A DNA stretch of 18,197 nt from GWA2-44-9 sp964429675 (GCA_964429675.1 CAYSDF010000016.1:1-18197); one strand, 5' to 3'. Positions 6,449 to 14,311 are shown, counted from the stretch's first letter. Translations and numbers: made by a program. Notes: generated from the sequence alone by a model not told the origin.

Positions 6449-8518
6449 ATGGTAAAACTTGAAGTTAAAGAAAGGATAAATAAGCTCCGCAAAGCGATAG
6501 ATCATCATCGCTATCTTTATCATGTTCTAGACAAGCCGGAGATATCCGACTCGGCCCTAGATTCCTTAAAAAAAGAGCTTTTTGACCTTGAACATCAATA
6601 CCCCGAGCTTATTACGCCCGATTCTCCTACCCAAAGGGTCGGCGGGAAACCCCTAAAAGAATTTAAAAAGGTAAAACACCTGGAGCCTATGCTATCCTTC
6701 AACGATGCTTTTAACGAAGAAGACATGAAGGACTGGCAAAATAGATCCGATAAAATACTCAGAAATTCTAACCCAGGGGGATATTACTGTGAGCTTAAGA
6801 TAGACGGCTTAGCGATCGAGCTAACATACGAAGATGGCCTCCTTAAAATCTGCTCTACAAGAGGAGATGGGATGATAGGAGAGGATGTTACTCAAAATTT
6901 AAAAACCGTAGAGGCTATACCCATTAAAATCATAAGTCCGGAAGAGGTAATTAAAAATCTAAAAGAAGCCGGTCTCGATCATTTTATAAAAAGAGTTACC
7001 GAAGCCCTAGCCGGTCAATTAATAATACGCGGGGAAGTTTTTATAACCAGAAAAGAGTTTGATAATATAAACAAGCAGCAAAAGCGGCTCGGACTGAAAG
7101 AGTATGCAAACCCCAGAAATCTGGCCGCCGGCTCAGTAAGACAGCTTGACCCCCAAATTACAAAGTCAAGAAACCTTGATTCTTTTTCTTACTCTTTAAA
7201 AACAGACTTGGGCCAAAAAAAACACGAAGAAGAGCATCTACTTCTAAAAGCTATGGGGTTTAAGACTAATCCTCATAATAAATTCCTAGAAGATCTGGCT
7301 GATGTCCAGAAATTCAGGGATTATTGGGAAAAAAATAGATTAAAACTAAACTATGAGATAGATGGGATCGTTGTTATCGTAAATGAAAACAAAAATTTTG
7401 AACATCTTGGCGTGGTAGGAAAAGCCCCCCGAGGAGCAATAGCCTATAAATTTTCTCCCATAGAGGCCGAGACAGTAGTTGAAGATATCATTGTCCAGGT
7501 AGGCAGAACCGGTACATTAACCCCGGTAGCGGTATTGAAACCTGTGGGGGTTGGCGGAGTTACCGTATCACGTGCAACCTTGCATAATCTAGATGAGATA
7601 AGACGCATCGGCGTAAAAATAGGGGACACAGTAATAGTCGGCAGGGCGGGCGACGTAATTCCTGATATATACAGAGTCATCAAAGAACTGCGGACAGGTA
7701 AAGAACGGGAATTTCATATGCCTAGAAAATGCCCCGTTTGCGGAGAAAAAATCGAACAAATTTCCAACCAAGTCGCCTTTAAATGCGTCAATAAAAATTG
7801 CCCAGCTATCAGAAGGGAGGCTATATATCACTTCGTATCGAAGAGAGCTTTTGACATAGACGGAGTCGGACCTAAAATCATTGACCAACTTATGGATACG
7901 GCATTAATACATGATGCTTCCGATCTGTTCTATTTAAAGAGGCCTGACCTACTAAACCTCGAGAGATTCGCGGATAAATCAGCAGACAATGCCATCCAGG
8001 CAATCCAAGAAAAAAAGACGGTTTCGTTAGATAAGTTTATCTACTCTCTCGGAATTGAACATGTAGGCGAAGAAACGGCTTTTACATTAGCCAAAAATTT
8101 CAAAAAACTTGAAAAGATAAGGCACGCCGGCTTGGAAGACCTCCAGAATATTTCCGACATAGGACCCGTAGTGGCAAAAAGCATTATTGAGTGGTTCCAA
8201 AAACCCTATAACCAAAAACTAATCGATAAATTTAAAAAGGCTGGCATCAAGGTGTTGGAAGAAAAGACTACAAAAGGATCAGACAGGCTGGCTGGTAAAA
8301 CTTTTGTTATTACTGGAAGCCTTGAATCAATGAGCAGGGACCAGGCCAAAGACAGAATTAGAGAATTTGGAGGAGACGTATCATCTTCAGTATCTAAAAA
8401 TACTGACTACGTGGTCGCTGGCTCTGAGCCTGGCTCAAAATACGACAAAGCTCAGAAACTGGGCGTTAAAATAATATCCGAGAAGGAATTCTTAAAAATT
8501 ACTAAGATTTCTAATTAG
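6449..8518 (+). CDS. ligA: NAD-dependent DNA ligase LigA
   Basis: LigA seals nicks in replication and repair using NAD+. At 689 aa it is full length (family about 670). Order of domains: Ia with YHVLDKPEISDS; adenylation domain with KIDG at 117-120 (Lys117 is adenylated), TRGDGMIGEDVTQN and IDGIVV; OB fold with GRTGTLTPVAVLKPV; a four-Cys zinc finger (CPVCG, then CVNKNC, about residues 428-452); helix-hairpin-helix repeats; and a C-terminal BRCT domain (about 613-689). It is read in the same direction as the pilus genes, and no good promoter was seen in the 72-bp gap. Its stop overlaps the stop of the convergent gene by 8 bp, so there is no room for a separate terminator. Confidence 0.97.
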   Translation: MVKLEVKERINKLRKAIDHHRYLYHVLDKPEISDSALDSLKKELFDLEHQYPELITPDSPTQRVGGKPLKEFKKVKHLEPMLSFNDAFNEEDMKDWQNRSDKILRNSNPGGYYCELKIDGLAIELTYEDGLLKICSTRGDGMIGEDVTQNLKTVEAIPIKIISPEEVIKNLKEAGLDHFIKRVTEALAGQLIIRGEVFITRKEFDNINKQQKRLGLKEYANPRNLAAGSVRQLDPQITKSRNLDSFSYSLKTDLGQKKHEEEHLLLKAMGFKTNPHNKFLEDLADVQKFRDYWEKNRLKLNYEIDGIVVIVNENKNFEHLGVVGKAPRGAIAYKFSPIEAETVVEDIIVQVGRTGTLTPVAVLKPVGVGGVTVSRATLHNLDEIRRIGVKIGDTVIVGRAGDVIPDIYRVIKELRTGKEREFHMPRKCPVCGEKIEQISNQVAFKCVNKNCPAIRREAIYHFVSKRAFDIDGVGPKIIDQLMDTALIHDASDLFYLKRPDLLNLERFADKSADNAIQAIQEKKTVSLDKFIYSLGIEHVGEETAFTLAKNFKKLEKIRHAGLEDLQNISDIGPVVAKSIIEWFQKPYNQKLIDKFKKAGIKVLEEKTTKGSDRLAGKTFVITGSLESMSRDQAKDRIREFGGDVSSSVSKNTDYVVAGSEPGSKYDKAQKLGVKIISEKEFLKITKISN

Positions 8519-9320
8519 GCACTATAACCATTATCTTACCCTTGGCATCTATAGAGTAATTTAGGCCGAAAGGATCTGTCGGTATAGCCTTTAAAATTCT
8601 CTTACTGACCAGATCATTAAGCGACTTGGGATACGAACCATACCCTTCTTTATATCTCCTGACAGCCTCATCAAGCAGATCTAAGTAATTATAATGGGTT
8701 ATATAGGCCAACGCCCTTGCCCGTATCACCTCGTCATCCGAACTCTCGTAAATTGACGTCCATATTTCCCGGCTTTGATTTCTTAAGTTAGAAGCGGAGC
8801 CGTAATTTATGGCGATTTGTTTAATTTTCTCCGGTGCACCTGGCGTAAAGGCTGCTTTTTCAAAATATAAACCGGCATTTTTCCTATCACCTAAAGATAC
8901 GTGGTATGTAGTGGCCATATAAAAGGGGATGCGCCAGTCAGGATCGGCTTGAGCCAAACCTCTTCTGCCTATTTCCATAGCCTGATCAGTCTGATGTAAA
9001 TTGGGAAGGATAAGAACTGCAAAGGCATAAGGATAACTGAATTTCGGATCCAGGTCATTAACAAGTCCTATGTAGTCAGGTATTTTATCGGGATAGACCA
9101 GCTCGTCCTGAATTGTATTCAGCCACATATAGGAAGCTGCTGCCGAGTTAAGACCCAAATCTATGAGCTTCACAATCTCAGCCGATAATATAGTGGGCTC
9201 CACTAATGGTCTTTCTGATTTATAGAAGTCGAATTTATATTGAAAAAGGGCGATCCAGAAAATAAAAAAGGCAAAAATAATCAGACTCTTTAATTTGTTT
9301 GAATATATAAATCCTTCCAT
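8511..9320 (-). CDS. Membrane-anchored TPR-like protein of the ABC exporter operon
   Basis: This 269-aa protein has an N-terminal membrane anchor (about residues 10-28, LKSLIIFAFFIFWIALFQY). A helical repeat region follows that resembles TPR units (YPYAFAVLILPNLHQTDQAMEIGRRGLAQADPDWRIPFYMATTY, then NAGLYFEKAAFTPG). The C-terminal 40 residues (SYPKSLNDLVSKRILKAIPTDPFGLNYSIDAKGKI) look like the tail of a GspG-type pseudopilin head, though there is no prepilin leader. It begins 9 nt after the permease gene on the same strand, so it is probably the third gene of the ABC operon and may act as an accessory subunit facing outward. No name is known to me. The convergent ligA stop overlaps its end. 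Confidence 0.75.
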   Translation of the reverse strand: MEGFIYSNKLKSLIIFAFFIFWIALFQYKFDFYKSERPLVEPTILSAEIVKLIDLGLNSAAASYMWLNTIQDELVYPDKIPDYIGLVNDLDPKFSYPYAFAVLILPNLHQTDQAMEIGRRGLAQADPDWRIPFYMATTYHVSLGDRKNAGLYFEKAAFTPGAPEKIKQIAINYGSASNLRNQSREIWTSIYESSDDEVIRARALAYITHYNYLDLLDEAVRRYKEGYGSYPKSLNDLVSKRILKAIPTDPFGLNYSIDAKGKIMVIVPN

Positions 9321-9329
9321 GATTGAATA

Positions 9330-10094
9330 TTATAAGTCCTTCCTCTTAAAAAGCGCCTGGGCCATATAGAGGGCGAAAATCGAATAGAAAATAGTGTAAC
9401 ATGCGGAAAAAAGCACCTCGCTAAAAGAGACCCCCTTATTATGGATTACCAGATTTCTTATATTGAATTTCTCTAAATTAGGCAGAACATAGTAGGCAGC
9501 CTTTAATATAGCGCCACTGACCATTCCAGTATTTTTCTGGGCGTAGACAAGGATCAGGCTTAGCGAGTGCCCTATATATACAAGGAGTATTGTATATATA
9601 GTCGCAGATAAAGGAGCGGAAAAGATAGACAATAAGATAAGAATTGCTATTAAGAGCGCCATTTCAAAGACCTGCATTATGACAGCGACAATAGCAAGAT
9701 AATCAAAACCCCCGCCATTTAGCCCCACCACCCCCAAGTATGCGATGGTCATTATAAAAATCGTCAAAGTGACGCTAGCAAGAAGCCCAAAAAATTTACC
9801 TAAAATTATATCTAGTCCGGTAACTGGCTTAGAAAGTACAAAATAAATCGTCTTTTTTTCAACCTCTTTGTAGATAAGGGACGCGCCAAGAAAAATAGTG
9901 ATTATGAGGCCAAAAAGATAAATACCAGCTAACCCGAAGTTTCTAGTTATAGTTATATCCTCACCCAAAGACAAAGATCCCAAAACCACAGTTGAAGCTA
10001 AAAAAATAATAGAAAAGATGACTATACCGTAAAGTATCCTGTCCCTGATGGTTTCTTTGAAAGTATTTTTAGCTATAACAAATATCTTTTTCAT
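9330..10094 (-). CDS. ABC-2 type transporter permease
   Basis: This 254-aa integral membrane protein has about six hydrophobic segments. It starts MKKIFVIAKNTFKETIRDRILYGIVIFSIIF, the typical opening of ABC-2 permeases of the NosY/ABC2_membrane_5 kind. It also has the KEVEKKTIYFVLSKPVTGLDIILGKFFGL segment characteristic of the family, a conserved cytoplasmic helix that contacts the ATPase. It starts 1 nt after the ATPase stop, so the two are coupled and probably form one exporter (two permeases, two ATPases). The substrate cannot be read from sequence. Confidence 0.9.
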   Translation of the reverse strand: MKKIFVIAKNTFKETIRDRILYGIVIFSIIFLASTVVLGSLSLGEDITITRNFGLAGIYLFGLIITIFLGASLIYKEVEKKTIYFVLSKPVTGLDIILGKFFGLLASVTLTIFIMTIAYLGVVGLNGGGFDYLAIVAVIMQVFEMALLIAILILLSIFSAPLSATIYTILLVYIGHSLSLILVYAQKNTGMVSGAILKAAYYVLPNLEKFNIRNLVIHNKGVSFSEVLFSACYTIFYSIFALYMAQALFKRKDL

Positions 10095-10095
10095 T

Positions 10096-10812
10096 TTATT
10101 GACTATTTTTTATTCCTTCTATCGCAGCCACGAACTTATCCTCCAAACTACCCGAACCAGTAAATCCTGAGACTGCTCCGGAATATATTAATTTGCCCTT
10201 ATAAATTATTCCTATCTCATCGCAAATATTTTCTATATCCGACAGAATATGCGAGTTAAAGAATATGGTCTTTCTTTCATCTTTCAACTTTTTGATAGTG
10301 TTTTTTAATTCTCTTCTTCCTATCGGATCCAATCCCTCTAGGGGTTCGTCTAGAAATATATAGTCCGGATTATTTATAATGGCCTGAGCAAATCCTAGTC
10401 TTTGCTTCATGCCCTTAGAATATGTGCGGATCATTTTTTTTCTGGCTTCAAAAATGCCGGCCATTTTTAGAGTATCCTCGTATTCTTTCTCTGATATTAT
10501 ATTTTTCCTATCAAAAAGATTATAGGCGAATTCTAGAAATTCTTGGCCCGTTAAATAATCATAAAAATGCGGCTCCTCGGGCATAAATCCTATATTGTCC
10601 CGGGTATTCATATCGGCAGGGGAATTGCCGCCTATCTTAATCTCTCCTTCATCGGGCTTTATAAGACCGACGAGCATCTTTATGGTCGTGGTTTTACCAG
10701 ATCCATTGGGACCAAGAAAGCCAAAAACAGTGCCGTCTTTTACGGTAAGAGAAAGGTCGTTGACCGCTTTATAATCGTCGTAAATTTTAGAAACATTTCT
10801 TATCTCAATCAT
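10096..10812 (-). CDS. ABC transporter ATP-binding protein (ABC-2 exporter)
   Basis: This 238-aa nucleotide-binding subunit is complete: Walker A GPNGSGKTT (34-42), signature YSKGMKQRLG (131-140), Walker B YIFLDEP (151-157) followed by the D-loop GLDP, and switch His188 in NSHIL. It is of the CcmA/NatA-like class that pairs with ABC-2 permeases, here the next gene. It is the first gene of a three-gene minus-strand operon and faces gatC across a 55-bp divergent region. The specific cargo is unknown. Confidence 0.95.
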   Translation of the reverse strand: MIEIRNVSKIYDDYKAVNDLSLTVKDGTVFGFLGPNGSGKTTTIKMLVGLIKPDEGEIKIGGNSPADMNTRDNIGFMPEEPHFYDYLTGQEFLEFAYNLFDRKNIISEKEYEDTLKMAGIFEARKKMIRTYSKGMKQRLGFAQAIINNPDYIFLDEPLEGLDPIGRRELKNTIKKLKDERKTIFFNSHILSDIENICDEIGIIYKGKLIYSGAVSGFTGSGSLEDKFVAAIEGIKNSQ

Positions 10813-10816
10813 GGGG

Positions 10817-10845
10817 TTGGCTTTTAGGTCAATCTATCTTATGAT
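10817..10845 (+). promoter_or_regulatory. Promoter for gatC-gatA with an overlapping palindrome
   Basis: TTGGCT (10817-10822) and TATGAT (10840-10845) are spaced by exactly 17 bp, which is a good sigma70 match. Transcription would start near 10852, 16 nt before the gatC ATG. The -10 lies inside a short inverted repeat CTATC-TTAT-GATAG (10834-10847), which could be an operator. The same 55 bp must also carry the promoter of the divergent ABC operon, for which no strong match was seen. Confidence 0.55.
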
Positions 10846-10867
10846 AGTTTAGGATAACCAATAAAAT

Positions 10868-11176
10868 ATGCAACTAACCGACAAGGAGATACAACATATA
10901 GCTTCTTTGGCCAGAATAAAATTGAGCCCAGCAGAAGAAGAGAAATTCAAGCAGGATCTTGGTTCAATTTTAGATTATATAAATAAGCTGAATGAGGTTA
11001 ATACTGATAATATAGAGCCTCTTTTTCAGTCTACGGGCTTAGTAAACTCCGCTCGGAAAGATGAAAATTCCAAAGATTTTGTGATGGATGAGGCCCTGAA
11101 CAAAAGAGTCATAGATCAGGCACCCCACAAAGAAAACCGCTTTATTAAAGTAAGATCTGTTATCTCGCGCAAATAA
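10868..11176 (+). CDS. gatC: Asp-tRNA(Asn)/Glu-tRNA(Gln) amidotransferase subunit C
   Basis: GatC is the small subunit that holds GatA and GatB together in the transamidation complex, which converts Glu-tRNAGln and Asp-tRNAAsn to the correct amide forms. The 102-aa product has the family opening LTDKEIQHIASLARIKLSPAEEEKFKQDLGSILDYINKLNEV, and then NIEPLFQSTGLVNSARKDE. Its stop abuts the gatA ATG with no gap (TAAATG), so the two are coupled. gatB is not in the window and must lie elsewhere in the genome. An intact GatCAB route suggests that the organism lacks GlnRS, AsnRS or both; this is inference. Confidence 0.95.
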   Translation: MQLTDKEIQHIASLARIKLSPAEEEKFKQDLGSILDYINKLNEVNTDNIEPLFQSTGLVNSARKDENSKDFVMDEALNKRVIDQAPHKENRFIKVRSVISRK

Positions 11177-12577
11177 ATGACCCACCCAAATTATACAATT
11201 AAATCCCTCCTGGAGGATATTATCCATAAAAAAGTCTCGGCTGGAGAAATTTTTAAGCACTACCACGATAAGATATCCAAAAAAAATAAGGATCTGAATG
11301 CTTACCTGAGAACTTTTGATATGCCCAAAGACATCCCCAATTCTGGGGATCTTGCCGGAATTCCTTGCGCCCTAAAAGACAATATGCTCGTCGAGGACAC
11401 AATTGCCACCGCCGGCTCTAAGATTCTTGAAAATTACATTTCGGCTTATGACGCAACCGCTACAAAAAAACTTAGGCAGAGCGGGGCAGTTTTTCTCGGT
11501 AAAACAAACATGGATGAATTCGCAATGGGTACATCTACCGAAAATTCAGCTTTCGGTCCAACAAAGAACCCTCACGACTTATCCCGTATACCAGGTGGAT
11601 CTTCAGGCGGATCAGCATCAGCAGTAGCGGCAGACTTATGCGTTTTTGCTCTTGGCTCAGATACCGGAGGATCAATCCGGCAACCAGCAAGCATGTGCGG
11701 TGTAGTTGGCCTTAAACCAACATATGGCAGGGTATCCCGTCATGGATTAATAGCTATGGCTTCGTCCCTTGATCAGATCGGGCCAGTAACAAAAAATGTG
11801 TCCGATGCCGCCTTAGTTTTAAACGTTATTTCAGGATATGATAAATTTGACTCCACCACCATTAACAAAACTTCTCCTGATTTTACTAAAAAACTTAATA
11901 ACAATATCCAAGGATTGAAGATCGGGATACCAAAAGAATTTTTCGGGGACGGACTTGCTCCTGAAGTAGAAGAGAAAATAAGACTCGGAATATCGAAACT
12001 CGAAGACCTGGGCTGTAAAATAGTTGAGATAAGCCTTCCTAACTTTGGGTATGCATTGGCCACTTACTATATTATCGTACCCAGCGAAGTATCGTCTAAT
12101 CTGGCCCGCTTCGATGGCATTCGATATGGCTATTCCTCGCACAAAGGAGAGACATTGATCGATACTTATCTTGAATCGCGCTCACACGGATTCGGGCCTG
12201 AACCAAAAAGAAGAATAATGATCGGAACACACGCACTTTCCTCGGGATACTACGACGCTTATTATCTAAAGGCTCAAAAGGTAAGGGCCTTGATAAAGAA
12301 AGATTTCGATGATGCTTTCGCGGAAGTTGATGTTATAGTCGGGCCCACAACTCCAAGCACGGCATTTAAGATAGGGGAGAAGGTATCCGACCCCCTTTCT
12401 TTGTATCTTGAGGACATGTATACCGTACCGGTTAATCTCGCCGGGCTTCCCGGAATATCTATACCGATAGGGATGGGCAAAAACAGTAACATGCCCGTCG
12501 GATTTCAGATAATAGGTAAATCTTTTGACGAAGAAACCCTCCTAAATGTAGCCTATAAACTGGAGCAGTCTTTATAA
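11177..12577 (+). CDS. gatA: Asp-tRNA(Asn)/Glu-tRNA(Gln) amidotransferase subunit A
   Basis: GatA is the amidase subunit that frees ammonia from glutamine for the transamidation of misacylated tRNA. The protein is 466 aa, near the usual 480. The amidase-signature triad is intact: Lys67 in CALKDNM, cis-Ser142 in PGGSSGGSAS, and nucleophile Ser166 in GSDTGGSIRQPA. The spacing of the three (75 and 24 residues) matches well-studied GatA enzymes. The downstream glutamine-pocket region is conserved (IGTHALSSGYYDAYYLKAQKVR). It is directly coupled to gatC; a small membrane protein gene follows 3 nt later. Confidence 0.97.
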   Translation: MTHPNYTIKSLLEDIIHKKVSAGEIFKHYHDKISKKNKDLNAYLRTFDMPKDIPNSGDLAGIPCALKDNMLVEDTIATAGSKILENYISAYDATATKKLRQSGAVFLGKTNMDEFAMGTSTENSAFGPTKNPHDLSRIPGGSSGGSASAVAADLCVFALGSDTGGSIRQPASMCGVVGLKPTYGRVSRHGLIAMASSLDQIGPVTKNVSDAALVLNVISGYDKFDSTTINKTSPDFTKKLNNNIQGLKIGIPKEFFGDGLAPEVEEKIRLGISKLEDLGCKIVEISLPNFGYALATYYIIVPSEVSSNLARFDGIRYGYSSHKGETLIDTYLESRSHGFGPEPKRRIMIGTHALSSGYYDAYYLKAQKVRALIKKDFDDAFAEVDVIVGPTTPSTAFKIGEKVSDPLSLYLEDMYTVPVNLAGLPGISIPIGMGKNSNMPVGFQIIGKSFDEETLLNVAYKLEQSL

Positions 12578-12580
12578 ACT

Positions 12581-13105
12581 ATGACTAGTTCTAACATATT
12601 ATCTCAGCTAGGCTTGGCTCAGATTTTAGACTTCCTGCCCGATGCCAGCCAAATAAAACTAGTCATGTTCTTTGCATGCGTGATTTTATTCGCTCTTCTT
12701 GTTTTTATTATTATTAGAATAAACAAGCTTAACAGGCGGCCAATGAAGACTATAAAGAATATTGTCGCCCCGCTTGTTCCCGCCCGTGGAGGCGTAGGAA
12801 TGAAATGGGAAGAGATAATGAGACACATCGATTCTCCCAGAGAAGCAGAATGGAAATTTGCAGTTATAGAATCTGACAAGCTAGTAGACGAGGTGCTCAA
12901 ATCAGCCGGCTATCCAGGAGAAACTATGGGCGAACGCCTCGTCAACATAGACAAGGCACAGCTCGTATCTCTTGAGGGCCTATGGGAAGCCCACAAGCTA
13001 AGAAATAAAATTGCCCACGACGCCAATTCTTTTGTAAGATATGCCCAGGCAAAAAGAGCCATCGAGCTCTACGAAAAGGCTCTGCAAGAACTAGGAGTTC
13101 TCTAG
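12581..13105 (+). CDS. One-TM protein with a HEPN-type RNxxxH motif
   Basis: This 174-aa protein has a membrane helix at about residues 25-46 (IKLVMFFACVILFALLVFIIIR), a basic linker (INKLNRRPMKTIKN) and a soluble all-helical domain. That domain contains WEAHKLRNKIAHD: R141-N142-x3-H146 fits the RNxxxH signature of HEPN domains, which in many families marks a ribonuclease or RNA-binding active site. It starts 3 nt after gatA and so is likely co-transcribed with gatCA. I do not recognise a named family; the HEPN call rests on the motif and helical context only. It may be a membrane-tethered RNase or a non-catalytic HEPN scaffold. A short hairpin (13131-13146) follows but lacks a T-run. Confidence 0.72.
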   Translation: MTSSNILSQLGLAQILDFLPDASQIKLVMFFACVILFALLVFIIIRINKLNRRPMKTIKNIVAPLVPARGGVGMKWEEIMRHIDSPREAEWKFAVIESDKLVDEVLKSAGYPGETMGERLVNIDKAQLVSLEGLWEAHKLRNKIAHDANSFVRYAQAKRAIELYEKALQELGVL

Positions 13106-13221
13106 CGTGCATCGAGGACGGGGTCCACATGATCTTTACTAAGATCAGTATTTCGTCGCCTTCGCTCCTCAACTGCACCGCCTTACTCAAGTAGGATGTG
13201 TTTTTGTATACTTATGTTATC

Positions 13222-13230
13222 TGCTATAAT
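13222..13230 (+). promoter_or_regulatory. Extended -10 promoter for xerC
   Basis: TGCTATAAT (13222-13230) is a perfect extended -10 element; a -35 is weak (TTTTGT at 13202-13207, 17 bp away). Transcription would start near 13237, exactly at the edge of the large palindrome at 13240-13314, so that element would form almost the entire 5' UTR of xerC. The rest of the gap after the preceding gene (13106-13221) holds two small hairpins (13116-13126, 13131-13146) and no gene. Confidence 0.6.
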
Positions 13231-13239
13231 TATTATGCG

Positions 13240-13314
13240 ACCCCGTTAGAAGTAGCCTAGCCGAGGTCCTGCGGACTCGCGCCTCTCAGGCGTGAGCTAG
13301 ACTTCTAACGGGGT
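13240..13314 (+). other. Three-way-junction-like structured leader of xerC
   Basis: A perfect 14-bp closing helix (13240-13253 with 13301-13314) continues, after a 3-nt bulge, into CTAGC/GCTAG (13257-13261 with 13296-13300). Inside, two adjacent hairpins form: CGAG-G-TCC around a TGC loop closed by GGA-CTCG (13262-13279), and CGCCT-CTC-AGGCG (13280-13292). Nearly every base in the 75 nt is paired. The element is flanked by, and partly overlaps, a 6-bp direct repeat TGCGAC (13236-13241 and 13314-13319). It is not followed by a T-run, so it is not an ordinary terminator. A translation-control leader, an Xer-related DNA site or a remnant of a small mobile palindrome are all possible. Confidence 0.65.
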
Positions 13315-13331
13315 GCGACTTGCATAAATCT

Positions 13332-14234
13332 ATGACTATTCCTGAACTTAAAACAAGATACTTAGAGTACTTGGAAATAGAACGCGGCCGATCTATTAAA
13401 ACCCTTGAGAACTATAGGCGTTATTTGGATAGATTTTTAAATTTTTCGAAGATATCTAATCTCGATGATCTTACCGAAGATCTCATACGCCAATACAGAC
13501 TATACATAAACCGCCTCAAAGACAGTGAGGGACAGGCATTAAAAAGGGTGACCCAAAATTATCATATTATTGCCCTGAGAAATTTTTTAAAGTATCTGGC
13601 CAAAATAGGCGTAAAGACGGTACCGGCTGAAAAAGTAGAGCTGAGCAAGCAAGAAGATAGGGAAGTGACCTTCCTTGAGCCTGAAGAGCTTCAAAGATTG
13701 CTTAGAGCCCCTGATGGTAATAACCTAGATGCCCTGAGAGACAGGGCTATGCTTAGTGTGTTATTCAGTACCGGTATGCGTGTTTCTGAGCTTTGCTCTC
13801 TTGATCGAAATAAAATAGACGTAAAAAGAGGCGAACTATCGATCACCGGAAAAGGAAGTAAAATAAGACTCGTCTTTCTTTCTGAAGATGCCAAAGACGA
13901 CATCGCTAAGTATCTTAAAAAAAGAACCGATGTCGATGAGGCTTTATTTGTCAGGATTCCAAAGAACCAAACAGATGCTGATTTACGCTTAACCCCCAGA
14001 AGCATCCAAAGAATAGTCCAAAAATACTCTATAAAGGCCGGCATCATCGGAAAAAATGTATCTCCCCATACTCTTAGGCATTCCTATGCCACAGACTTAT
14101 TACGCAACGGGGCCGATATCCGCTCTGTCCAAGCCATGCTGGGTCACGCCTCGGTCACTACCACTCAGATATATACCCACGTTACTGACAAGCAGCTCCG
14201 TGAGGTCCATCAAAAATTTCACAATAAAAAATAG
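13332..14234 (+). CDS. xerC: Tyrosine recombinase, XerC/XerD/XerA type
   Basis: This is a site-specific recombinase that probably resolves chromosome dimers at a dif-like site. The product is 300 aa from ATG 13332, the usual Xer length; a TTG at 13320 would add four residues. The N-terminal SAM-like DNA-binding domain (YLEYLEIERGRSIKTLENYRRYLDRF) precedes the catalytic domain. The active-site set is complete (numbering from 13320): Arg154 in STGMRVSEL, Lys178 in ITGKGSK, His250 and Arg253 in SPHTLRHSYAT, His276 in LGHASVT, and Tyr285 in TTQIYTHV. Only one such gene is seen here, and a single-Xer system is plausible. The start codon lies only 18 nt after the structured leader, with no Shine-Dalgarno. 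Confidence 0.9.
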   Translation: MTIPELKTRYLEYLEIERGRSIKTLENYRRYLDRFLNFSKISNLDDLTEDLIRQYRLYINRLKDSEGQALKRVTQNYHIIALRNFLKYLAKIGVKTVPAEKVELSKQEDREVTFLEPEELQRLLRAPDGNNLDALRDRAMLSVLFSTGMRVSELCSLDRNKIDVKRGELSITGKGSKIRLVFLSEDAKDDIAKYLKKRTDVDEALFVRIPKNQTDADLRLTPRSIQRIVQKYSIKAGIIGKNVSPHTLRHSYATDLLRNGADIRSVQAMLGHASVTTTQIYTHVTDKQLREVHQKFHNKK

Positions 14235-14238
14235 GATT

Positions 14239-14299
14239 GCGCCGGAATTGGTATATTAACTTATCCACAACTGGATATTGACCCTAAATTATCCGGTGC
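14239..14299. repeat. Nested palindrome holding a DnaA-box-like sequence
   Basis: An outer imperfect inverted repeat pairs 14239-14249 with 14287-14299 (11 pairs including one G-T, with a 2-nt bulge). It encloses a perfect 6-bp repeat TATCCA-CAAC-TGGATA (14262-14277). The inner arm overlaps TTATCCACA (14261-14269), identical to the consensus DnaA box. The element starts 4 nt after the xerC stop. A single box does not make an origin. It may be the 5' part of a structured RNA running to the terminator at 14359-14390. Confidence 0.6.
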
Positions 14300-14311
14300 T
14301 ATCATTAGCTT

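Noticed and set aside
13131..13146. Intrinsic terminator after the HEPN-like gene (GATCTT-TACT-AAGATC)
   Set aside because: The stem is only 6 bp, mostly A-T, and is not followed by a T-run.
12942..13190. Minus-strand open frame opposite the HEPN-like gene and the following spacer
   Set aside because: It lies antisense to a better supported gene, has no recognisable motif and no ribosome site. Similar antisense frames under pilC, ligA and gatA were dismissed for the same reasons.
14239..14299. Origin of replication near xerC
   Set aside because: Only one DnaA box was found, with no box cluster, no AT-rich unwinding region and no dnaA or dnaN nearby.
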